Source: Corella eumyota
Taxonomy: Eukaryota; Chordata; Ascidiacea; Phlebobranchia; Corellidae
Length of the DNA: 64,000 nt
Direction of reading: 5' to 3'
NCBI GenBank assembly: GCA_963082875.1
Contig: OY720098.1
Span: 7,130,001 to 7,194,000 of the forward strand
A program made the position numbers and the translations under genes. This document shows positions 11,691 through 24,300 of this stretch, in pieces; position 1 is the stretch's first letter, and every line of letters begins with the position of its first letter. Under the pieces are notes generated by a model. That model was given only the letters and a program-made list of their open reading frames with translations, made no database searches and had not been told where the DNA came from.

Positions 11691-14600
11691 GGCTAAATCA
11701 ACAAGGGTTAGAAGCGGTTTCACACTTAAGCCCTTGTTGTATATAACCAAGTGATTTTAAACTATCCGATTGCACTTGTGCCGATGGGTAGGTGTAGTAT
11801 TAGTCCTGTTATTATTCAACTACATACCGTGGTTAGTTTATAAACTGACGGGTTACCGGTTAAGAAAACAGTTGACAGAATCTCGAAAAAGATGGATTGC
11901 TTTTTTTGGCAAAATTTAAATTGATATTTGGTTGAATTATATTAACTTTCTGGTATTTAAAGTATGGTTTTAAGATAAAATTTGATCGTCGGTTATGGTG
12001 CTTTAAGCAAAAAAATGCAAAAATTGTGTTGATTTAATTTTGAACGTATACTGTTTAGCAACATACAAACTTAATTAAAAATAGGTTCAAAGTAAAGATA
12101 AAAAAATGAAAATATTGTTTGTTTATGGATCGATCTATCGTATAAAACAAATTGGTAATGATTTAAATGACCGACTGCAAACCGATGTAAAAGTTCGTAC
12201 TGTTGCACAATCATATTTCGTAATATATCGGCATTACAACGGACAATAACGTAATGTTATTAGTGACAACATGCGATTAAAATACACCGGTGCTAGATAT
12301 AGTCAGTGCATTGTTCGTCGCTGCGCATACTATTATGACATAACATAATACTAACCAATATACCGAATTTAGATGCTTGAACTATTGCAATAATATTTAC
12401 AGTAACTTTGTAACAAAACCACGTTATATATCAATATATTATGATTGGCACAAAACCATAGCCCAAAAAAAAACAATTAACTAGGTGTACCAGAAGTTCT
12501 ACAATTAGATTGCCAATCTAACTTTGCATTAACCTACCTTTTATTGTTTTACTTAGGTTTAATACCAATAAGCTATTAAAAAATGATTCCAATGGATGCC
12601 TTTTTACGTCCCGTAACATTTACACATACGTGAGATTTGAGATAAAAGGGATTTAAACCTCATAATCCCAATTTGTTTGCATTTGGGCTCTGCAAATTTA
12701 CTTAGAAGCACTCCCATATAAACAGACAGATCTTTTCTGTGTTACTCATACTGAATTTACAGCTTCCAAACACACTTGATCGATCACTCAAGGTACACAG
12801 TAAAAACTTTAAAAATATTTACGAGAAAGCACGTGCAATATAATCAAAGAGGTTATTGAGGTAAACTATTTTTAACAAATAAAATTTATTTTTTAGGGTT
12901 TTAGACATACGCCGTGTTGGTATTCAAGGTTTAAAAATGTGCTTTAATAAAAATAAAGTATTAGCAAATTTTCGGAAAATTTGTGGAAAACTTTAACGTT
13001 GGTATGTGTGGTAAATGTACAAAAGCTGTCGTATGTGATATTTGCTCATTTCCCCAAAAAAGAAATTTAATATTTGCGACCTCAAACATAAGTCGGTAAA
13101 GATGAATGATTTTTATTTGTTCTTAATTTCGATTTTAAAGATTGATAACCAAAATCAACAATACCCGATCTATATCTGTCGCGCCCTTTGCAATTATTGA
13201 TAAAGAACATACATGCTATTTTTAAACGCGTTTCGAAATTATTTACAATTAACGGTCAACTAATTTTTGGTTATTTTTTTCTCTTTTTAATTTATTGCTG
13301 GCGAATGCACCGAGCACCGTAATCTGCGTGTTGTTGCTCTAGCGAACATGAAAGCCCGGTAAAATAAAACGAAGATAATCTTCTTAGCCTAATTCTTCGG
13401 CATTTACTACTTCGCACACACTGAGCGCCTAATAACGACACTTACTCTAACGTTGAAGTGCTTATTGCGTGGCATACAAAGTCGCAAGGAATGTTGTAAA
13501 CGTTTTGACCACAAAACTGCCGACTGATTGACAGTTCTACGTCACGACGTTTTCCTATCTGAATATCTTGATTTTAGTCCTCGCAGATACCTTAAAAGAC
13601 TTCATGGTTTTGTCACAGGCGAAGTGTTATAGCTGTGAGAGAGTAGCAAGAGACATGGTTTCCTACTCCATTTTGTTTTTGTTGCCAAATTGAAACACCT
13701 GCCGTCGTAATTTTAAGTTTTTTTTCCCGCAAATGACGTCACCATTTAGCGGTGGCCTTAGTATTCAATCGAACGAAACGCGCACCTTGTAAAGTAGCTA
13801 AATCAATCTTGTCATACCTATCTCAATGTGACAAAACCCTAACCTATGCACGTGTACACATTCCTACAATGCGTTTGTTTTAGCAAAAACACTTCACCGT
13901 CTAACCAGTAACATTGCCCACACATACAACACGCTTGTCTTATCGTGATAAGGTCTGCCATTTCGTTCATTGTCTGCGTATGTCAAAGAGTCTTGACTCA
14001 TGTTCAATGCCTATACCATGGGTTACCGGTAAAGTTATAAGACTTACACAGACATGAAGTTAAACAAAAAAGTTGAATACACATTAGTTATTAGGGTTGT
14101 TAAATAATAGTTTAACGAAAATATAAGAACCCTATAAATTAAACAGCCTTCTATGTTAACTGTACTACATTCTAGCTTTTACCTAGTTTAATTTTACTCA
14201 AAAAAGTGATGACTGATTTTAACTGGGTATAAATTCTTTTTACTAAAAACAAACAATGTTTGCCTAATAACAAAAATAAAACTGAATATTTTACCCTAAA
14301 CAAAATAAACTTCAACCAAACTCATAACTTTTTATACTTGTACTTTTAAATAGTTGCGCTGGTCTAATAATAGGTCTTTAAATACCATCACCAACCAAAC
14401 TATGTCTTCATGTCTATAGCGAAGCGCAAGTATCGTCTTAACTTGAGAGCTTTGCGGCCAATTCGACACGAAAAAGGGCAGACGATTGCGATCTCAAGCA
14501 GATATATTGAACGTTTGAAGCTGAAGTTTAAGTGAAATTACAAATAAAGTTGGTATTTTAGTGACTTAAACATTATATAACCCAAAGTTTGTTACTGTTT

Positions 14601-15025
14601 TCTGTTAATAAAGTGTTTTTTTTACGGAAATTATTTTGAAATTATGTATAAATACACCTGCAGATTATGCTTTGTTATACTTGGTGTAAAAATATTTGAT
14701 CATTCAATTAATTAAATTACCCTTACACCACGTACACCAAATTTGCGTGGGTGACTTGGTTTTTTACTTAACTACAAAGTCATTGTCATAAACCAAATCC
14801 TCCCACAACTTAAACCGCATATAGCATGAAATTTCGACCTAAAAAATCTTAGTTACATGATTTTAATACACGTTTTTATTTAACTATTTATTTCAAGTGG
14901 TGATAAGTTTTTTGTGCATGCGGTATAAGTAAATGGCTGATAAAATAATTTTTGGGTATAACACAAAAATGAACCTGGATAGTAGGTCATGCGGTAAATC
15001 ACCCTGCAAAGGTAATTGCATCAAA

Positions 15026-15424
15026 GATAATATCCCTGATTATCGTGGTCTAACTATGCGCGACTTCCTTTTTTTATTAAATAATTTTGTGAATGGAAAT
15101 AGTTTATGAGATAATCGCTTATCGTTGTTCAATCATCAGCTGATTCTTGTGGACATTTCAGCATTACTTGTACTCAAAACGTGCACACTTAAGTTCTACT
15201 TCACGTGCGGTATATAACCATATGCCCTGTGTGCAAACTCGTTATGTTTAAATCAGTTTACAGAGCAAATTCGTTAAGGTTGATATCTCAACTAACGCGA
15301 ACCGTAGGTGGCCCTACTCATTAATCATTTATTGAGCTTTAAGCTTACTGTTTATGCTCGGTAAATGCGGATAAGAATAATCCAACAGTAGGTATGGAAT
15401 AATAGGAAGATAGTCACGCTTATC
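15026..15424. promoter_or_regulatory. Cluster of GATA sites upstream of NOS1AP
   Basis: Within about 400 bp are GATAA (15026-15030), inverted TTATC (15040-15044), GATAA (15110-15114) immediately followed by CTTATC (15118-15123), GATAAG (15370-15375), GATAG near 15406 and CTTATC (15419-15424). A palindromic E-box (ATCAGCTGAT) lies near 15137. GATA factors are known activators in ascidian embryos. That this cluster is an enhancer of NOS1AP is only inferred from density and position. Confidence 0.25.
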
Positions 15425-17633
15425 TATCGATTAAATTTCTTTTTGTTCAATTTTGTTAAAGTATACGGTTACGGTCACACTTAATCCGCTTAAAATTACC
15501 CCGATTCAGGAATTTCACTTTGTAGATTGGAGGCCTGGCTTAAAATTCACCTGCCCTTAACCTTTCTCCCTAACCACTCTAAAGGAAACTTTGATTTATG
15601 TGGATTTTAAACCCAACGTGCCTAAAACTAATTTACTAACCCCCGGAATTTAAATGGCAACGGTATTATGATTTAACTTTCCAGAATTTTGGTAATATAA
15701 ATAGAAGGTATTAACCTGACCTAAATTTAAGAAAGCGAATTTTAAATACAGTTTAACGTTTAGTATCTTCATAAATAGTGTAGGCAGGTGATTTATATCA
15801 GATGCTATGACATTTTATATAGATTTCTTAATTCAAAAAACATTTATATGAGTTTTTTTTTAATTTTATGCAGTACAGTATACAGTATACCTGTTGACGG
15901 ATGGTAATTTCTTTTTTTAACATCAAGAAATAAACTTTTTGACCTTGAAACTTTTAGATAGCCTGTATTTCCCCTGTACACTTACCATAACACTTTCAAC
16001 CGGAATTGACTACTTGAAAATGTAGTATTTTTACCGTTGATTATTTCAGATTGTTGTTTTTCCTTACGAGAAATGATTTGTTTAGCCCAAAATAGGAATT
16101 CTCATTGTGTAATAGGAATGTGTGCATCAATAGCTAGGGTCAAATGCACAAGGTTTGGAAACGTAAGCAACCATTTTATTTACAACAGCTGTGCAACACT
16201 TCAAGTGCAATCGATTACTGTCAAAAAATAAGAATATTTCGAATTTGTTATGTTTGAGAAGGTAATATATATCAATAAATACCGTTTTGTCGAGTAATAG
16301 CCTTATAATGAGTCTTCTACCTATTTCTAATCTCGGTTGCTTAACCATGCAAACATTTATGTACCGGAATTGATTGATTACATCTAAAATAAACATAAAG
16401 AAAAATTTCAATTGGATACACTATTTCTCCCCTAAAAGTTGGTAATTTTTAAGATAGAAGTTTGTTCTTTTTTATTGTGCAACTTAATCACCAAAACACT
16501 TTCAAGCTTGAGAAAAGTATTTTTTTAATTTAAAACAAATTATGGTTTGCTTCTTTGTGATCACAAAAGTTGTGGACACTCTCATACTTGTGATATGACA
16601 ACTGTTCATGAAGCATAATACTGTATTTTAAATAAACACGATTCAGGAAAAAGCAATGGTTATTTACAAGACTTTTAGGGATTTAAAATAACGTTAGGAA
16701 TGCAACGCCGATATAAAGACGCCTTAAGCTAAAGAAAAACAAAGAATAAATCCCTAATCTATGATTGTTAACTTTAAACTATCGTAATAAAGATCACACA
16801 TTTGAAAGAAAAGTTTCTTTTCAACACCATGTAATTTTTAGCATTACATCCAACTCTTTGTGCAATAAACACATTACATCATAATGCTACGTTCGTGCAT
16901 TACAATTTTTGTCTTGACTTGAAAGCGTTACGACAAAAATTGGCAGTCGAAACGCATGACCTCACTAATGTAGGCTGTGATATCACAATGCAGCTATTGT
17001 TTCGAGCTGATGACTGAATTTCATTTGCTGCTAGCTTGATAAGATTTTGTTAAGATTGTTGTGTCGTTCGACCTGTTATGGTATAAACAATACCATCAAA
17101 AATATTTTAAAATTGTTTGTCGTTTGAAGTCGTTTAAATTTTTTACCAAATTATAGTTTTTAAAAAAATGAAATAAATATAAAAAATAGGCTAAATTTCT
17201 TGATTAAATTTTGAATCTCACTGTTTATACAGTATGGAAATTATTTTTATTTATTTATTAAAAAGAAAATTAACTAGAAAAAAAGTGTTTTTTGTATTAC
17301 TTTCTAGCTCCATCTAGTGAGGACCTTGCATTTAGTTTATTGATATTTCTAACTTCAACAATTTTTTTGTAAATATATTTGCTTTAACATAATTTTATAC
17401 ATAGCATAGTTTTGTTTTTAGCTACAAGTCAATACCTATTTTGTTTAAAGACGTATATTACATTGGGTTTAAAAATTATATTTTTTATAACTATTAAAAC
17501 AATGAATAAACGTTATAGAGCCATGGAATAAGATAAGAAGTTAAACAATAACACTTTTATTGGACTAAATCAATTTTTTTATTATTTAATATTGTTAAAT
17601 TATAATTGTTGCCGCATATATTGCGCGTTTGAT

Positions 17634-17689
17634 GCATAAAGCGAATCACATTGCATAAGGCAAGAGGCTGGCATAAAGCGAGTCACATT
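17634..17689. repeat. 19-bp direct repeat, period 37
   Basis: GCATAAAGCGAATCACATT at 17634-17652 recurs at 17671-17689 with one mismatch (GAGTCACATT). It lies about 650 bp upstream of the NOS1AP start codon. Its function is unknown. Confidence 0.85.
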
Positions 17690-18320
17690 CAGTTACTCTC
17701 CTTACTATTTAAGTTTTATTCGGATAATTTTTTTCTCTCTGTTGTTCTTATGTTCTATAAGGTTGTTTTTTTCGAAGGCTTTCTTGGAATAAGAATTGTT
17801 TTTATTATTAATAATGAGTTTGGAAATACGTGTACCTGTATTAGTTTTGTTTAGTTTAGTGTTGTAACAGCAAATTATTTTGTTGAACAGTTAAATACGA
17901 AGCTAGCCGAGTGCTTGGCTTAATTGGCTTTTAAAACCCGAAAGTCTAAAATTTAAAAATAATCCTTGCTTTTGTCTGTCAGTTCGTAGGGTGTCACATT
18001 ATACTGGTGGGTGTGTTTTTATATTAAACAGCTTTATTCTACTAGTTGGTTTGTTTTTTTACATAAAATTCAAGGATTTTAAGTGAAAATATTTTTGTTT
18101 TTTTAATTCTGGGTCAGTTCAGGATTTTTTTATTGATTATTTATGCCATTTATACATGTACTGCTGTTACTGCTAGTGACATAGTGTAGGACTCCTATTT
18201 TTCCTTTTGTTAGTCTGTTAGTGCATGGCAATTTTTTAAACAATGTTTTTATGTTAACATAGTTACAGATTTTATACGGCCTAAACATTTTAAATTAAAT
18301 TGATTTGGTAAAAGCAAAAA

Positions 18321-21300
18321 ATGCCATCTCGGCTAGCAAGGCGCAAAGATTATAACTTGGTCGATGATTCTTATGACACAAGAATACCTTTACACAATGA
18401 AGAAGCATTTCAACATGGAATTTGTTTCAAGGCAAAGGTAAATAACAAAAAAAAAACTATTTATGTATAGTTTTAATGTAATTTTTATATATTTTTGATG
18501 TATTTATTTAAGATGTTTGCACTGATTCATAAATTTAATTACACAATAACAGGAAATTGTTAGAATTATTACTTCCGCAATAGTATTCTTCAATGATTTG
18601 AATATTGTTAACATCAGAAATCGAATATTAATAAATTATATATTGAGAATATATACAATTTTTATAACTTTTTGAATTACTTATTGTCATAAAAAATTCA
18701 TTTTCTTCTTTTAAAAACATAAAATATTTGTTTTTATTTTAGTATATTGGAACGTTGGACGTACCAAGGCCAACTGGAAGAATGGAAATAGTAATTGCTA
18801 TGAGAAGAATTAGGGTAAGTGTTGTTTACAATTAACTTAACAACTTTTTAATTGTGCTTTAAATAAATATTTTGGACTTGTGTAAATTGTTTTTCTGTCA
18901 ATTAACTCTCAAATAATAATAATTAAAATTGTGGTTGTGGTTAAATTGAATTCAGAGGCTATTATTTCAATATCTGTGAAAGTAAAATTGTAATTCCCAT
19001 GTGAAAAATTGGCTAGTCAATAAAAAGCTTAGTTTATGGGAAGTCCTATTTAAGAATACTCAAGAGAATAAGGGGTGTCTCTATAATGTGATAAAATAAA
19101 GTTAATTTGTTAAACACTATGCCAATTAACTGTTTCTTTTTGTACATATATGTTTTTTGAAATTTTTTAAAATTTTGTTTATCCTAAAATGGATTTCACA
19201 TTTTACATAAGTTGTATTTTAATTTGAGCTAATGAGCAGGCTTATTTATTATAAGGTATGTGGGTGGTTGGTAATTAGCATAGTTTCGTAATTACTATTC
19301 TGCCTACATTTCAATCTAAATAAGGCAGTGCATAACATGGTTTAAAGTTCAATTGTGGTTTTAGTATGGCCCTATCAATTATTAATTTCACCATCCAAGA
19401 AATGGGTAATTGGGTTGACAAGTTTTGCAATTATTTATTTATCTGCATTTGAAATGAATAGGCCTATAGCATAATCATTTTTGTCTTGGTTGGCCAATTA
19501 ATCATATTCTAAAAATTAAATTTGATATTTTTATTTGATAATTTATTACACGTGTTTAAATGCTGGTAGTGAATAATTCTGTAGTTGAAATCAAAACCAG
19601 ACGAGTAATTTGGCTTTGGGTTGTTTATTTAGCAATTACTTTTGTGTTAGATCGGCCTTGATATGCTAAAACAACCTACAACGAAATAATGGAATTGTTT
19701 TCATAACAATATCACTCACAGTATTCGTCAAAAACCAGCATGACGAAAGGTCTTACACGGCGGGCCGTTTATTGTTATAGGGAGTATTTCCTGTTTAAAT
19801 AATCCCACGTTATTCAAAGTGCAAGGACGTGTATAGTGGGGTAATTAAGCGTGTTTTGCGCAACATCCGTATATGTTAACCCGCCGTATTACTGCTGTTA
19901 ACTAGAAAAATATATATTATTTATGTCACATGATTTGCGTAAACTTGGTTTTCGGGGTATTTTATGTTCTTTAAATAATAAATTATTAATTAAAATTTTT
20001 TCGTAATCCACAAATTAAAACTGAATTCAAAGAATCTAAGTTAAAAATAATTTTTTCCATTTGAATATACAAGCGGGAATTTCTAATTTAAAATGTATGT
20101 AATAAGGAAATTATAAACTTCCTTAACTATAACGGTTCGTATTGTTTTATCACGAAAATATATACTTGGGTTAACCAGTGCGTCCGGTTTAAGGTTTAAA
20201 AACACGATCAATTTAAAAATTAAAACGCCACAATATTTCATGCGGTTATACTTGAACTTTGGTTATAATAATTATCGATCTGATTCATAAAAACAACTTG
20301 AAATTCCATTGAAAATACTATTATTGATTATTCGTGGTACAGAAGAAATTTTTTTGTGATAATAGTTCCGATTTGAGTTGCGTATGTTTGTATCGAGAAT
20401 TTTTTTTTGGGGGGAAATAATGATAAAGTGTAGGAGTAAGAAATTGGTATTAACCTTTCTATAACAGTTGAAATCGTCAAGACCTAAAAAATTGTTGTTT
20501 TTATTTGACATAAAATATACTCCCCCTCAAAAGAATAAAAATCCTTTATTTTTCAATGATTTGTTAGTTTATGCGCTGCTATCTGTAAAGATTACGTAAC
20601 GCAGCCGTATTTTGACGAAGAACATCCCCATAAAAACTTCTAAAAACAACAGGCCCAAACATCCTTTCAAGTTTTAACCTTATCCAGCGGGAAGCGAAAT
20701 CGCTTTTGTAAACAAATGATCTTTTCCGCAGCCTAAAAAAACGTCATAACTTCCCTTATTTACCCCGTAACTGTTGACCACTTCAAGAATTTTTAAAGCT
20801 GTGTTTTTAGTTTTATTTGCGCGCTTTCGTAGAGCGAATTCGTGCCGATGGTTTTCGGTTTGCGTATTTTTACTTTGTCGCTGATCGACCAAGCGTAGCT
20901 CTTGTGCATTGAAATTCCCTTACATTTCGTTCAATTCACGACTCCTTTAGCGACTATACCGTATACCACGTCTCGATTCATTTACTTCAGGTGATTTCAA
21001 GCGTTTATGTTCCTCTACTTTTTTGTCGTCGTTAAATTAGATTTGGCATATGAAAGCTTTTTTAAATAAAATGTTGTAATTCTGTTCAGTGTCTGGAGAT
21101 TAAACGGTTGATTGAACGTGACATTGGCCTTGTGTGTTATAACAACAAACTTGTTTAAACATAATTGTACATTACATTACAACTTGTTGTTTTAGTAAAA
21201 CTTTTAAATGCACTTTTGCTTAACATTTAAAAATCACTTTAAATTAAATTTTTTCAAAAATATATATATAGTATTATAACTAAATTATTTAAATTGTTGC

Positions 21301-24300
21301 TTATAGTATTTAAATAATTGTATATATGTATAGTATGTTGTACATGCTTAAATTTAGTAATTATCATTACTTTTTATTAAATATTTTATTGTATTAATTT
21401 TTAGTATGAATTTAAAGCCAAACAGATTAAAAAACGAAAAGTCAATGTTTCGATATCAGTGGATGGTGTTAAAGTTTCACTTCGAAAAAGAAAAAAGGTA
21501 ATTACAAATCACTCTAAAAAGTATATGTCATCCTTGATTTCAAAACTAATATTTTTAAATTTTTCATTTTCAAACTGCTCTTGATTTTTTTATTCTTGAC
21601 TAATCAAGCTGAAATTTAATTTATTTGTTATAGAAGAAAAATCAATATGAGTATAACCAGGAAAAAATGTTATTAATGCAAGATCCTGTTTACAGGCAAG
21701 TTTGATTGATCGTTAAATTTAAAAATAAAGCATGACAAAAAAAAAATATTTATCTGGATTATTTAATTGATTATATATTTTTAAATCTTATGGATTTAGT
21801 TATTTACTTTTAATAACAGGATGTATCTTAAATAAATAAATATTAATATCCTTTTCTTTAGTTCGTAATATTTATGATACCTTTTATCCTAAAAATTTTA
21901 TTTTATTTTTTTTAGGATTTTTTATGTTTCTCATGACTCCCATGATTTAAAAATATGGAGTTATATAGCAAGGGATGGAGCTAGTAATGTGTTTCGCTGC
22001 AATGTGTTTAAGTCTACTAAAAAGGTTTTTATTTTGCGGTCTATTAATAAATTGAAAGTTTTCATATATTTTTTTTAATAAATCAAAAGATTTTATATTT
22101 TAATATTTTTTTATGTTTAACTGATAAACAAATTATTAAATGCTTATTACTTTAACTTTAAACTATAAAAAATTTACAAAATAAATTAGTATTTTATAAT
22201 ATATTGTGTGTCAAATACATTTTTATTCTTTATTTTTGTTTTTATTAAAGAGTCAAGCGATGAGAATAGTTCGTACAATTGGACAAGCATTTGAAGTTTG
22301 CCATAAATTTACTGCCAATAATTCTCTTACTTCCAACAAGAAAATCATAGAATCTACAGGTCAGCACTGCATTTGTGTAGTAATTTTGTCTTATAAAACT
22401 ACATAGGCTACACAATATATAGCAAAATATTATTTGGTTTATGTGACCCTCAAAAAGCGATTTTTGTAAATATATTAATTTTTTTTTGTTAGCTGGTATC
22501 TAGTTATTAAATTACCTTTTATAATAAATTGGTTTAATTTTTTGTGCTTCTCAAAAATGATTTGTTATATTACTAAACAGAGTTCCCATTTTTAAGTGAC
22601 AGTTTAAGTATAATTCCTGATACCTAATACTTAATAGTCTGTGGGGATTTTTTAAAACAAAAGAGTTTATTGCAACAGTAATTTGCACTCTATTGTCATT
22701 ATACTTGCTCCACCCAGGGCAATTTTTATGTAAATATTTTCAAATGTGTAACTTAATGCTTTCACTATAGGCCTACTATTTATAGTTAAATTAAGTAGAA
22801 GTCCATTGCCATTTATGGGTTGTTGTTTATAAATATGTTTATAGGCAAAATATATTAATTCCTACCAGCTGTAGGTGATCAATTTTAAATATGATATTGT
22901 TGTTATATTTATTTTTACCACAATAGTTTTTTTTTATTAAGGTTTAAAATAGTTTGATCTAAACATTGGACATATATGCCCTGCAAATGCAATAAGAAAA
23001 TATTTAAAAATTTTGAATCTTTTTTTTCATCTTTTTTTTTATTCTGGATAGCTTTTAAATATGAATTCTTTAACTTAAAATTGAGTTTTGTTTTTAATGT
23101 GGGTGGTCTTTCAGATACAAATCATTCATATTTTAACATCCCATATCTCATACTGTTACATAAAGTAGGCTGCTATATAGTTAAAGATATCGTTTTTTTG
23201 TAATGTAGTTAATTGTTGTATTGGTATTTGCATGAATTTTTTTTTTTATTTTGGCTTTATTCAATTTTAAATTTTAAATTTCAAATAGGATGTTTTAAAC
23301 TTACAATTAAATTAGGCATACAAATGACCCCAGGCTATAAAGCAATCTCTTATGACAAATTATGCTCGTTTGACACAACATCAATACCTTAAATGTGGTT
23401 TTACTTATGATCATGTTTGCATAATTTGTTTGCTTTATACATGTGTGTGGTGATGTTGTGCTTTATGTTTCTTTTTTTTTTTGAACATGGAAGTTTTAGT
23501 TGTGATTTTCTACTGTTACTAATTTTAGTTTTGTTTAACTTTCGGTTTATTTTTTATACAAACAATTGTTCTCAAGTTTAAGTGGTTTAGTAAACAATAA
23601 CTAAGGCCTGGTTTTTCTCAAATATTTATGCAAGAAATTTAAACAAATATGAACTTAAACCCTTCCTTAATTAAACAAACAAAGTTTTAACACTTACAAT
23701 ATATTCATAATTTTTTTTTATAGAAACAAGAAAGAAAAAAGTTGAAACCGAAATAGAAGAAACCGACATCGATGCTGAGGGACCTTGTGACCTACCACAA
23801 GGGGGGGCAGCACAGAGGGCAGGGGTCACAGATCTTGACTCTGTACAAAGCAAGGTTTGTCAACAAGCATCATATTCTGTAGTTTATATAAGAAAACAAT
23901 TTTTTTCATTATTTACTTTTTATGTTAGCTAAGTCTTATAATTAAATTGGTGTTTCTAGATATAATTTTTTTATTTAAACATTTTTTATTTAGTTTTTTT
24001 GTTAAAATGTTGCAAATTATATTTTAGGCATCATCACCAAGTAATTCAAACAGACTAAAATCAGTCGATTCACCCTTGAGTCCAAACAAACTAACTAGCT
24101 CATCTTCTGCTCCACTCAGTACTTACCATCAACTCCAACTCATGCAACAACAAGTTCAACAATCTGATCAACAAACTCAAGTCGCCGTCGCTCAGGTAAG
24201 ATAGTAATTTTTTAAGTTTTGATTTTTTTAAATTTTTAGGTATTTTTTTTTCTGTTTATTTTCTGCTTTTTAGTTTAATTTTCCTTTGGGTAATCTAATC

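Larger units (their letters stand above)
11751..18320. other. Intergenic and upstream region of NOS1AP
   Basis: No convincing exons. About 13300-14040 is GC-richer than its flanks and holds a TGACGTCA (13734-13741) and the inverted GATA pair CTTATCGTGATAAG (13939-13952). At 16050-16162 there is a short open stretch between plausible splice sites (see findings). The last few hundred bases before the ATG at 18321 are T-rich and probably include the 5' UTR; no TATA box could be assigned. Confidence 0.4.

Noticed and set aside
17651-17854. 67-codon open frame upstream of NOS1AP
   Set aside because: It overlaps a local direct repeat and T-rich sequence, with no splice or homology support.
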